From positions 13,578,001-13,642,000 of the forward strand of contig OZ316898.1 of the NCBI GenBank assembly GCA_973895155.1: 64,000 nucleotides of DNA. Direction: 5' to 3'. Source of the stretch: Marsupella aquatica. Its lineage: Eukaryota > Marchantiophyta. The notes below the pieces were generated by a model, which saw only the letters and a program-made list of their open reading frames with translations, had not been told where the DNA came from and ran no database searches. The translations under genes were made by a program, and so were the position numbers. Shown piece by piece: positions 33,590-44,625 of this stretch (within the stretch, counting starts at the first letter, position 1; every line of letters begins with the position of its first letter).

Positions 33590-34520
33590 CGCAGCATTTT
33601 CTTTTGGAGCTACAGTTCGGCGAGATACTCGATCATGAAGAGCAGGTAATTCCACTTTTACGATTTCGATAGCAAAGAGTCACGACTCCACTCCTTCGTC
33701 ATCAACGGAAGAAGAATGTATAGCAGCAGAAGCGTTTTGATTCTTTTGGAGCTGAAGTTCGACGAGATACTGAAGAAGAGCAGATAGTGATCGTTCCACT
33801 TATACAAATATTCGATAGCTAATTAAGACTCACAACTCCATTCCTCTGTCATTAGCGGAAGGAGTGCAGTAGAAAAGAATCAAGTTAAGAGAGAATTTTG
33901 AAACTCATGCGCAACAGTAGAACTGCAGAGTCCCGAGGCTCGGACCGAGGAGAATGGTGTCTGAACGTACAAGAGAAGAAATCTAAGCAACGATGAACTC
34001 AGAGCGTCGAGCACAGAAGGTCGAGCACAGAAGAATTTCTTGACAGTAAAACCCGAATTCTTTCTTTCACCTCCCCCAAAAGTTGGAAAAACCAACAGTG
34101 AATACAGAGCGAGAAGATGAAGTAATTTACTGAGAAAGGTCCAAAAATGAATTAACATAACTTATGGAGAAAAGAGAACAAAGTTCGGATGCGACGACTC
34201 GTACTACTATAGAAACACCGAGGACAAACGAAACTATATGAGGCTCCAAACTGTCACTCCTACCGACGACGGAATGCATGGGTTCAGGTCCTACCGCAAA
34301 TTTACAAATGTTGGGAAAAGCCAACAGTAAATCGAAGCCAGAAGACGAAGAAGAAATTTAGTGACAAAGGGCCCATAATGAAAAAACAAAACGGAGAACG
34401 AGATACGTTGATAGAAACAAGTCCCGATACGATCACAGAAAAACCGACGACAAAAGGAGCGACATCAGGCTCCACACTGTCACTCCTATTGACGACGGAA
34501 TGGAGTTCGAGTACATCTAG
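33590..34520. repeat. Two further tandem duplications (about 142 bp and 229 bp)
   Basis: The segments from about 33597 and 33738 share TTTTGGAGCT, AGTTCG(G/A)CGAGATACT and the AAGAGCAG that follows. The segments from about 34087 and 34316 share CCAACAGT(G/A)AAT, a GA(A/G)AC(A/G)AA(G/T) segment and CTGTCACTCCTA. Both pairs are diverged and non-coding. Confidence 0.6.
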
Positions 34521-34854
34521 CTAATAAAGCCCGATCGAAAGCTACTTCTTGGGCCTATATATTTCACTCTAGAACATAACTATTCGTGAAGGCTTACCTG
34601 AAAGTGAGAGCGCAGACAGGGATGATGGAAACGAAGCACAGAAAATAATAAGGGAAATCCTTTCTTTTTTAAGGTTCTTTTTGTCTCCTCTCCTAATCTC
34701 TATTTATGATCGAGAAATGGTTTATCAGGCTAATTTGATTGGGTAATCAGGCTAGTTTTAAGGGGCAATCGGGCTAGCTTGAACGCTAGTTTCAATTCAT
34801 ACCACTCGCTGCCAACTTGCATGGTGTCTTGAGGCCCATAGATCAGTGTTATTT

Positions 34855-35115
34855 TTAGTGGCGAAAATTCGCTAGATTCCACCCCCTCAAAAATCCTTCG
34901 CCACTTTTGGCGAAACTTCGCTACTATTTTGCTGGCTCATTAGCCAGTGTTTCACCTAATCCCAGGCCCCATTAGCCAGAATCTAACGGTCAGCCTTAAA
35001 TCTAGGGAGATCTGATGGTCAGGAAAATAATTGAATAAGGAATCTTCTGAGCATCTTCTCCCTCACACACTTTACATTCGCCACTCTGGCTAAAAAGTGA
35101 AATCCTTAAAAAATA
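34855..35115 (+). repeat. Dispersed AT-rich repeat, copy 2
   Basis: Diverged copy of the intronic sequence at 17240-17640, in the same orientation and with the same order of landmarks (TTAGCCAGAATCT, CTTAAATCTAGGGAGATCTG, AATAAGGAATCTT). It includes an internal CGCCACTTTTGGCG palindrome. Shorter than copy 1. Confidence 0.5.
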
Positions 35116-37033
35116 CGCTGCCATGGATCACTCATGAATGTTCCTGCATAGTTTCCCTTACTTAAGCAGCACAACTCACCAGAAATAGATCCAGGTCGAT
35201 CTCTGGCCATATATTAACTATATTGTTACAATCCAAAACTGCTCTTGAGGACTTGGAGTCTCACTATATGGAACCCCCTTTTGATCGAAGTCTCAACCGG
35301 ACAATCACCTTGTAATTCGAGGGAACAAAAGTCTGGTATTTTCTTACTCCTGTTGATTGAAGATGAGATCTTCCAATTATGGCGGAAGATATATGCAGAG
35401 GCTGGATCGAAAGCTCCAAGACGGTGCTGGAGAGTATGAAGGGTGCGCCATGAGCCCCGAAATTGATCACTCCTACTACCTTTTGGTGTTTTGAGCTTTG
35501 TTGGCCGCCTAGCATGCTACAGGAGCCCGTGCTGGTGTGTGTTCTTGCCATGGTTGACTTTAGTAGGAGCCCTCCAACAACATGTCTAGACAGAATGATG
35601 TCAAAATTGCCATATTGTTTAAATCTCTTTTCAAGCTGCCGATAAATCCAACATGTTGTCATGACTATGCATCCTGGGCCACTTGCTGCAAACATACCAA
35701 GTTCCCCTCAGGAATTTAGGGCATGATGACTGAACTTACATATCAAAGATGGGAACTATCAACAGAATGAGATTTTTGTGATGCTGCTATGTGGAACATC
35801 TCTATTTCTGTCTCCCTGGTCCAGTTTTATTTGGTTATTATGTCCATTTTAATTTTGGCTAGAGGGTTGTGTTCTTGTTACTCCATTGGTTTTGAATTTA
35901 TTTGAGACCTCCATATATGTTCTTTGTTATTCCTTTACTTTTCATTTTTTTTCTCTTGTCCTCCTTTCCACAATTCTTTTCTAATTTTGGGCTTGAAAAT
36001 AATCTTCAATCATGCAAAACAATTGTTGCTTGCAGGGCTCAAACCCACTAGATTCAACGGAAAGCCACCACCACTGTGCTACATAGTTATCCTGCACATG
36101 ACATTATATTCACTACATAAATGTTTAAGATTTCTGTGCCTGTACCATGCAAACATGGTTTCCAAGATTGCTGCACCTAGCTTTCTTCACAAATAACTTT
36201 ACAGTAAATTCCTTTCTTTACTTTTATACAAATGATTACTTGAATAAATTCAAATCAGATATGCTAAGATAAGATCACTTTTAGAAAATTTAATAAGTTA
36301 AGATAGCAAAGTATTAGAAGGGTGTAGTTATATCCAAAGGTGTTAGAAAATTTGCTAAACTCAAACCAATACAAAGTGAACGGATAGACTAGACCAAACT
36401 TATATCAAAATACATAGCTAGCTGTTCTAATAAGACAAGATAGATCACAAGGTGTTTTGCCATATAGGAGTCTCACTCTAAATTGGATGACTAGTAGCTA
36501 ATCTCTAAAGTACTCAATTTGATATTTGCGCATGCAATTATCCAAACATTTCTCCTTGAATTAGGGTCTTTAGTTAGCCCGATTGCGGTACAGTCGTAAC
36601 TCTAGACCTAAGAGTAAATCCTAACATTTTGTAATAAACCAAGGTCAAGGTAGCACTCGATCCCCAGATTTGGTAGTTTGGTAAAATGCAGATAAGTTCT
36701 AGTCAGATTGGGACTCTAGATTCCACAAATGTCGATCCCTAATAGAATTTAAATCTAAATCTGGATTTGGAATCAGCCCTTGAGTATTGTTCAGTTGCAG
36801 GTTTTCTCCCCAAAAAGATGCAACCTTACCAGCACAGATTGAACATTTTTCAACTGTCATTATTTCAATATTTATTTACCAAAATTTCTATTATTTTATT
36901 TATCTGCATGTAAATTGTTTGTAAATTCTTTAAATAATTTCAAGGTAACCCCTTTATTTTATTTTTAGAAAGTTTTTCTTTCTAGTGTCACTCTGAGTTG
37001 CGTTTAAAATTGACTAGTTAGGAGCACCTCCCC
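35116..37033. other. AT-rich spacer without recognisable gene
   Basis: Frames at 35264-35695 (minus) and 35924-36196 (plus) are open but carry no family signature. The remainder is AT-rich with no obvious repeats. Confidence 0.5.
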
Positions 37034-37494
37034 TGTCACACCATTATGAGTGCTTTTAAAGTACATTGTGTCATCTGAGTTTAGAGCTTGCATACGTATG
37101 CTATATGAATCGATAGGGTCCAATTCACGTTTGTAGGGATAGTTATCCCTTGTGACTCAAAGGCCTCATCTTTCAATGTTCAGCCTTTGAGCACAAGCTT
37201 TGGTGGCTATGGTGTGGCCAACGAGATTATGTGAATGTATCACGGATTCCTTGAAGCGAAATGTGTGTTTGGCTTGACATATAGGTGTGTGATCGGATCG
37301 GGCATGATTGAGTGTGTATTATTGGCAACGATCACTATTCAATTTGGTGATGATTATTGTGTGTTTTGGACATGCATGTGTGGACATGAGTTCCACTAGT
37401 ATCTCATCCTCTTATGTTTATTTGTGCCTATGTTTGGATATGTGTGACATGCGATATATGTTGTGCGCATGTATTGATGTGTATGCACACAACA
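37034..37494 (+). mobile_element. Solo LTR related to gypsy element B LTR
   Basis: 461 bases with TGTCACACC start and CACAACA end, collinear with 7161-7627 but clearly diverged by substitutions. Both flanks are C-rich (CCCC on the left, CCCCCC on the right), which fits a 4-5 base target duplication but cannot prove it. No internal region follows, so a solo LTR is the simplest reading. Confidence 0.65.
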
Positions 37495-39428
37495 CCCCCC
37501 TCCCTAAATTTAAAAAAAAAAACATCAAAGTAGTCATGTTAACAACTATTGGAATCATGCAATTCATTGTGAATCATCTAATGCAAGCTTTGTGAGAATT
37601 GTTACAATAAAGCCATTTAATATCACTCTCAGTTGTTGGCATTCTTTAACTTTAGTTGACATCATAATTGTTATTACTTTGTGAATACCCACTTAAACAT
37701 TAATACTTCTATGTATAGGTGTTTCAATACCTTCCTCCTTAAAACAATGGGGTATTTTAGAAAACAAATGGTCTCAAAACTAGAAATCAATACTCAGACA
37801 AGTTTCTTTAATATATAGAATATTTGTTTTCTATTTTGTTCAAGAACAAATAATAAAGTCTATTCCAAGATGATCATGTTATGAAGAAAAATATCAGCAT
37901 GCTATGGTCTTTTATAGAAAAACAACAATTACAAATTGTAAGCAACTCTTAGGATTATTCATAAGAATGATGATCAGCATGCGCAGTTTCTTAAATCAAA
38001 ATATAAGACAACTATTATGTGTGATTTGAAGGCAAACTAAACAAATTAGGCTAATTACATGCATGTGGACACGGTCTCTTGCTGCACCCTTAAGAGATAT
38101 GTATGGATTGTATGTTAATTTATGAGGACAGGACTATGTAGAAAGACTTGTATCCACAATGGGGTAGGCATCAACCATAAACACATGTTGACGAGGATCT
38201 CACTATCTTCATTGGCCTGGACTGTACCTGACATGTGTGTCATTCACTCATGAAAATTGGTTTGAGTACCCCTTGATTATGTGAGCTTAATGTTATTAAT
38301 CATAAAGTTGTAGCAATGAAGATCGAATTGTTTATTGGAATAGGTTTGAATATGGATATGAGACTACAAACACTAATTAAATGGAGGATTCAGAATAAAG
38401 TTGGTTTCAAGGTAATTAGGACAAGTTCAATTTCATTGCAAACAAGGAGGAGATTATTCATGATTGGTAAGAGTCCACGCAAAGTGTTCCCTCAATGGTA
38501 CTCCTATATCCATAGAGTCCATGCAATATGTTACAAATGCCACAGGTTTTCTTACATTCCTCTGGTATCATTCCCCTATCCATAGGAGTAGTTGAAATGT
38601 TTTTATTTTTTCTTGGTATTCTTCTGTCCAGAGTAGCCAAATGGTTTATTATGTCACCTTCCTAAATGTTATAGTAGCTTAAGAGTTTCCTTCCCATGGT
38701 TATTTAAAAAACCTGTCAATTAAATAAAAAATTCAAACATTTTGACAAAAAACATTGATATATTAATCACAAGCCATCCAAAAGTTTTCAAACCTCTTTT
38801 ACCCCTTTAATTTGTTGGTCACTTAAGTGTGATTCTCCCTTTCTCATTGTATTTACAGATGTAGGGTCTAGCAGTTTTTCTTTGTCTTGCCTCACTAGTC
38901 AGACACAGATTTTCATGTTAACTTTGTGTTTTTTTGCATAACCTTTTGTTCTAAGCCTTGTTTGTGACCAATAGTACGTGCTGATGTGGCTCCACTTGCT
39001 TCCAGGGATTTGGAAGGAGCTTCCCATGGGGCTCCGTAACTAGCCACAATCATCAAAAGCAAATGCTACATGAGATCACATTTTCAGCGAGAGATTACAT
39101 GAAGGTACAAGCGTTTTTCATGACATAATGATTACAGGTTTTACATGTATGGCAGACTCTCATGGCTCACTCAACCTTTATCTCAAAGATTATCCTTGAC
39201 ATTTCCATCTTAGCACATTCATAGCTTCATTTGAGTTTTTTAGAACTCTCAAATAAATAACATGTTGAGACTAAGTCACTACTAGAAATCCTAGATTCTA
39301 CTTGACATGCTTATTTAATAATTATCAATATCAAACTATACATTTCTTTTCCGAAATGTCTCATTCTGCATGTCTCCCTACCATTCCATAAACTTCTACT
39401 TGACATAGATTCAATTTTATGCTGGTGA
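37495..39428. other. AT-rich spacer without recognisable gene
   Basis: Only short frames without domain signatures, for example 38316-38585. No intact repeat boundary found. Confidence 0.5.
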
Positions 39429-39747
39429 TGTTGAGCATAGACGACAATCGCAATGGCAAGCCCATGAACCATCCAACGCACAAGAGTCGACACAGAGAGA
39501 TATGTGGTTCACCTCCACATGAGGCTACATCCACGGGAACACACAAGAGCTTTACTGCACTCTAGACCGACCGGCCATACCAAACATCCACAGCACAAAC
39601 TCTCCCTATCTCTCAACTAGCTCTGTAACAATGAGCCTTAGTCCCACTAGGGGTTGGCACCAGCCCTGGAAATATACGCAACAGCACTACCGCTAACATT
39701 AGCTAAGTCCTAACCCGAGTTGACTAGAGCAATATCTAATAGGTGAC
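39429..39747 (-). repeat. Copia-type LTR fragment, copy 2
   Basis: Parallel to 22853-23190 from TGTTGAGCATAGACGACA to GACTAGAGCAATATCTAA, with about 85-90 percent identity by eye. It lacks a roughly 30-base segment present near the right end of copy 1. Contains the same GTGGTTCACCTCCACATGAG motif as the other copia-type LTRs here. Confidence 0.55.
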
Positions 39748-41140
39748 ACTTTTTTGATATTTATTATCTGCATTTTTCAATTCATTAAAGGAAATTTCCA
39801 CGTTAGCTTTTTTCTCAATAAAACCCACAAAACCCCACAGGAAAGGAAGTTAAAAAGGCAATACAAGGGCTGAACAAAACAAAAGGGTGCCAACCAAGCC
39901 CAAAATGTGTTGACAAGAACAAGAACACCCCAAAGTCAAGGGGAGGAGGGCCACAAAGCAAAGTCAAAATGAGGCCAAGCAGGAAGGAAAGTGTGCCCCC
40001 CAGCACCTAACCCCAAGGAACTAAAAGGCACAGTAACAGACCATATGTCACTAGGAGCACCCCCAAGGGCAACCGGGAATGCCCTGGCGGTAAGGCAAAA
40101 ACCAATCTCAAGAGAGCGGGGACAATATAGAGAGCCACCTGTGAAGGTCCCGTGACGAACTAACAATCTAAAGGCACGGAAGCCACCAAAAAGAAATAGC
40201 GCCCTTCATGCAAGCTTTCTACCACAATGATGGGGATTGCCAACAGCCACAATATAAAAATTCTGAAACAGACCACCCAAGCAACTAATTGCCCCCACCA
40301 ACAAGAATGTCCAACTTCCAGCATGGACAGTCCCATCCAAGCCAACATCCCAGCCTAAAAGAGCACACTTGAGATCTCAATAAGGTCAATAAGGTCAGGC
40401 CACAATAAGCAACATTGACCGAACACCCAAGAAACAAACTAATCAACACTATTGGCAAATTCTCCTCCGGGTACAAGGGCGCTGGTAAAAGGGTTTTGCA
40501 AGCAATTCACACTTATCATACAATTTTTCTTAACAACTTTTAAGGAGAGATTTGTTTGGTGGGACCCCAAATGGAAATGTTTTACTTGATAGGACCCTTG
40601 AAAGTTTGGGTCCGTCTATTCAAGGTAAATCAATGGCCTGGATCATTCAGGGGTCCTATCAAGTAAAACATTTCCATTTGGGGTCCCACCAAACAAATCC
40701 CTCAACTTTTAAGTACATTGCCAAATATGTTTGAATTTACATTGCTGCCACTACTTTTTTGTATTTACAAAAATGCCCGTAGTTCCCTGGTTACCTTGGT
40801 AAACTTGTCATCCATATACAAAATGGTGATATTTTTATAAATACAAAAAATACAGTGACAATATTGTAAAGGCATGGTACTTAAAAAGTGTTTTTTCTTA
40901 GGTCATGGGGCTCTTGCATAAAAGATTATTGCACTCACAGAAGAGGGGCAGGTTAAGGGCTGGTGATGGAATCCAATATGAGGGTTATTTCTTATTTCCT
41001 GGCCTCCAAAGGACGTGCCAAATTTGGGGTTTAGAGAGCATCCACCCCTAAACCTCTGGGGATGGCATCAGTTAAGGGCCACAAAAGAAAGAGCTGAGTG
41101 CATGCAAGGCAGCCCTCAGGCTAGTTTCCAATAAGTATTT
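39748..41140. other. Spacer containing a young MITE
   Basis: No gene recognised. Several short minus-strand frames between 39815 and 40476 lack signatures. The foldback element at 40545-40703 is listed separately. Confidence 0.5.
40545..40703. mobile_element. Foldback MITE, Mutator-like by target duplication
   Basis: 159-bp element. The left arm 40545-40597 and right arm 40651-40703 are reverse complements over 53 bases with a single mismatch (GAGAGATTTG versus GAGGGATTTG), around a 53-base loop. It is flanked by the exact 10-base duplication AACTTTTAAG at 40535-40544 and 40704-40713. Target duplications of 9-11 bases are typical of Mutator-like transposons, so this is best read as a non-autonomous MULE-type MITE. 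The near-perfect arms indicate recent insertion. Confidence 0.85.
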
Positions 41141-41400
41141 AATTTTTACGCTAACCTGATCGTCCCTAAACCCTCCTGTAAACGAGACGGGCACTGTCTT
41201 CACGAGCCTCTTGATCTCAGATATGACACAAACAGCTCATGAAAATAATGGTGAAGAGGAGTCAATATTTATTTTTTGCGCTAACCTGATCGTCCCTAAA
41301 CCCTACTGTACACGAGACGGCACTGTCTTCACGAGCCTCTTGATCTCAGATATGACACAAACAGCTCATAAGAAAATAATGGTGTAAGACGAGTAGAAAC
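41141..41400. repeat. Tandem duplication of about 130 bp in the uL3 promoter region
   Basis: Copies begin near 41145 and 41275 with TACGCTAACCTGATCGTCCC / TGCGCTAACCTGATCG and share CTTCACGAGCCTCTTGATCT. They differ at a handful of positions. The array ends about 240 bases before the uL3 start codon, so regulatory sites may be duplicated. Confidence 0.85.
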
Positions 41401-41630
41401 GAAAGAGCTCTGCGAGAAGCGGAATCCCTAGAGCAGAGTAGAGAGAGAGCACTTAGGGCTGAGGGGACTCCGAAGTATTGAATGCAACTTACAGGCTGGG
41501 GATTGATTTTGGATAGACTCAGTGCAATGCACCCACTGCTCCAGGCACTGCTCCAGAAATGAAATGAAGAAGGGCTGGGGTTTGGAGCAGCACCGAGCAG
41601 CAGGGGACGGCAGGGGAGGGGAGCGGAACC

Positions 41631-42710
41631 ATGTCTGCGAAATCAGCAGAGGGAGTGCTGCTGCTGAGCTTTTGGCTGGGAAGGAGGACCTTCGTTTCCA
41701 AATCTCTGGTACCCAATTCCGTGAACGCTTTTGAGATTTCTTCTTCTTCTTCTTCTTCTTCTTTGTGGCACTCAGCGGCAGCTGTGCGATCGTCAATTCT
41801 GTCACCATCGTCTTCGGGATTCTTCTCTGGTGCAAGGACTGCAGCTGGTAATTTCACTTCTGGTCGATCTTTCGCCAGTGCGGCACTGGAAGAGGTGGAG
41901 CCTCCAACGAATGGAGGCGTCGTGGCCGAGGCTAAGGCGAGACCGATGGGTACAGGATCTCGAAGGACCGGAGTCGTGGCTGTGAAATGCGGTATGACAG
42001 CAGTGTGGGATAGGTGGGGCACTCGTGTACCTGTGACTGTGCTCTGGGTGGACGACAATCTGGTCACTCAGTTGAAAACAAAAGACAAGGAAGGTCACTA
42101 TGCATTGCAGATTGGTGCAGGGCAGAAGAAGCCGAAGCAGTTGACGAAGCCCGAATTAGGTCATTTCATAGCCCAGGGTGTCCCCTTGAAGCGGAAGCTG
42201 GTAGAGTTCCCGGTCTCGGAGGATGCCATCTTACCAGTTGGGACTACGATTAACGTTCGCCATTTTGTACCAGGGCAGTACATTGATGTGGCTGGCATAA
42301 CTACAGGAAAGGGTTTCCAGGGTGGAATGAAAAGGTGGGGGTTTTCTGGAATGCCTGCATCTCATGGTGCATCACTTTCTCACCGAAGTATAGGTTCGAC
42401 TGGTGGTCGGCAAGATCCTGGGAAAGTGTTTAAAGGGAAGAAGATGCCTGGGCAAATGGGGGCCAAAAGAACTACTATAAAGAATATATGGGTGTACCGA
42501 ATAGATCCTGCTAGAAATCTGATGTGGGTTAAAGGGCAGATTCCTGGACACGCTGGGAACTTTGTAGAACTGAGGGATGCTGTTTTCAAGAAGCCAGATC
42601 CGTCTACCTTGCCATTTCCTACTTTCTTTCCTTCGCCTGATGAACATGTCAGCTCTCTCAAGCCTATTGACGTGAATGTGGGTGAGAAGGATCCGTTTTT
42701 GGTGGATTAG
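41631..42710 (+). CDS. Organellar ribosomal protein uL3 (L3), probably mitochondrial
   Basis: A single 359-codon frame. Residues 1 to about 100 form a Ser/Arg/Ala-rich targeting region that includes a run of eight Ser encoded by a TTC microsatellite. The bacterial-type L3 body follows: G-V-V-A-V-K-C-G-M-T, V-T-V-L-W-V-D-D-N, the long internal loop with G-K-G-F-Q-G-G-M-K-R, the H-G-A-S-L-S-H-R segment and G-K-K-M-P-G-Q-M-G that reach the peptidyl-transferase centre, and V-K-G-Q-I-P-G near the end. uL3 is a primary assembly protein of the large subunit. The eubacterial-type sequence and N-terminal extension mean an organelle. Mitochondrial rather than plastid is favoured by the C-terminal extension typical of plant mitochondrial L3, but plastid targeting cannot be excluded. 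Confidence 0.9.
   Translation: MSAKSAEGVLLLSFWLGRRTFVSKSLVPNSVNAFEISSSSSSSSLWHSAAAVRSSILSPSSSGFFSGARTAAGNFTSGRSFASAALEEVEPPTNGGVVAEAKARPMGTGSRRTGVVAVKCGMTAVWDRWGTRVPVTVLWVDDNLVTQLKTKDKEGHYALQIGAGQKKPKQLTKPELGHFIAQGVPLKRKLVEFPVSEDAILPVGTTINVRHFVPGQYIDVAGITTGKGFQGGMKRWGFSGMPASHGASLSHRSIGSTGGRQDPGKVFKGKKMPGQMGAKRTTIKNIWVYRIDPARNLMWVKGQIPGHAGNFVELRDAVFKKPDPSTLPFPTFFPSPDEHVSSLKPIDVNVGEKDPFLVD
41740..41763. repeat. In-frame TTC microsatellite (poly-Ser) in uL3
   Basis: Seven to eight consecutive TTC units coding for Ser in the presequence of the L3 precursor. Length change here would stay in frame and fall in a cleavable targeting region. Confidence 0.85.
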
Positions 42711-44625
42711 GGAGGACGCAACAGCGGCTGGGGTGTATGTAGGTCGCTCGTGGACCCCTTCGTGGAATTGTTGTAGATGGAGAGTATACGACTTCCAATT
42801 TTCTGCTCTACCATTTGCCAAGCTCTGTTACCGGTTCCTCTAGGATGTGCTAAGAGTGTGTGATGGGCTGATTGAACAAGTCACTGGAAGACCAACAGAT
42901 GGTGCTTTCAATTGATGCGGCTCAAAGCGAGGATGTTTTCACAGGATAGATTTGAAGCAGTTAAGATACAGAATCTTTGCATAGATCAGTGAGTTTCTGG
43001 CTACGAGGTCTTATCATCAATAGGTGATTGTTTTACGCTATTTGCTTCAATGTTCAAAGCGTATCATAAATTTGCGTTTTCATCAATAATCTGGTCGTGA
43101 GAGTTGAAGCGGTCTGGTAAAGGAAAGGTCATCAATAAAAATAATGCAAAGTTTCGAAAATTTGAACCCAAATCAGGCACAAGACTCTCGCGCTTATTGA
43201 TTTGAGAGAGAATGAATCGATTTGGCTGCTGGTCTCAGATTAAAATCCGGGACCGCTCATTGCATTGTTGTGGGCCCTGTTCTCCCTGATAATCGATCCC
43301 TCGAAACGATTTCTTCAGGTGAATCACACGCATTGCATAATGTACCGCCTCCAGAGTAGTCAAGTAAGAACACATCAATGAATACATCAATGAATACAGG
43401 TCGCCAATGCTTGATTCTTATTTACGCCACCTGTAATATGCATCTATCTATCTAGGTGCCAGTTCTCTCAAAAGCGTGGACAGTGTTGTCAGTTGACTTG
43501 CCATCCCAGCACGTATAAGAGTTATAAGAGGCTTCTTCGTGAAGCTGCAAAATTGTGTCACCCGGAAGACCAACTGGGGGATTATCCCTACGAACCTTCA
43601 CTGAAACACCGGTAACGGCTCCTTCCTCCAACTCAGGTGACTCGGTTAAAACCATCTCATTTCCTTGGTGCAAATTTCCAGGGGTTTGGGAGACTCTAAT
43701 TAAATCTTGCAGTGAAGCATCTGATGATGATCTCGCTGATTGGACTCTGCTCCTTATCAAGGAAGTGTTCGGAATTTAAATTCGAATGTTAGATATATGC
43801 GGTGTGATTGTTGGCATTAGACAATGTGAAATGCATTAGACAATCACTCGGGATTCTTGCTAGTGCAGTGAAGTTGATAAACTTTTTACATTGCCAGATG
43901 GGATGGAGCTTGACATGAAGAATATCACACATTGGCCAGCCATGAAAGAATAATCAATAATGTTCCAGCAGCTAACCTCATGGTTCTACCATGGCGTACA
44001 GGAAGAAGCTGTTGTTCCAAAGACTGCCCAACTTTGACTAACACACTCGAGAAGAACATGCTTAACTTTCACATGCCTTTCTGGGGCTGCTGCCCTGGTA
44101 CAGCACCAAACACAGGCGAATAGGAGGCCACGCTGTGCTGCAAAAGAATAAAATAATCGAGTTGGCGGTCAACAGAAACTATAAAATTGTCCAACCTCCA
44201 CTCCAAAAGAATCAAATAATTGCCGTCAACTGCGACCATAAATCTGGCCAAATTCCAGATTTCTGGAGTAGCTGATCTGCCTCGCTGGGTCCTTCAGCTT
44301 GCCAAGGAGGCAACATGGACCAATCTGTGTCCCCGACCCTTGTGAACACTGATGCAACTTACAACCTCTGAGCAGAACATTCGTCGTTTGAGCTTGAGCT
44401 CAAAATCTGTTCTCATCTGCAGAAACCGAACTCTTCCTTTCACACATACTTATCACTGGAGTCCTAGATTCTACTTCAGTTTTGGTTGCATCCTGTTTCT
44501 CCAATTTCCGAAAGTCGTTTGCCGTCCCTTACTATTCCAATTCGTCCATTCTGGTCTTGTGAATGAGATGGGCTACATATTGCTGTCCTCAAAGTTGACA
44601 TATGCCGCATTGCTTCTACCAAGTC
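42711..44625. other. Convergent spacer between uL3 and AIP1
   Basis: Both genes end into this 1.9-kb stretch. The minus-strand frame at 43452-43760 starts with TTG and has no family signature, so I do not call it. No repeats of note except short AT-rich runs. Confidence 0.5.

Noticed and set aside
35264-35695. 143-aa minus-strand ORF
   Set aside because: Considered as a transposase relic, but no catalytic or zinc motif could be identified.
41519-42067. 182-aa minus-strand ORF
   Set aside because: Antisense shadow of the uL3 presequence and N-terminal region.
43452-43760. 102-aa minus-strand ORF between uL3 and AIP1
   Set aside because: Begins with TTG rather than ATG and has no recognisable domain or splice context.
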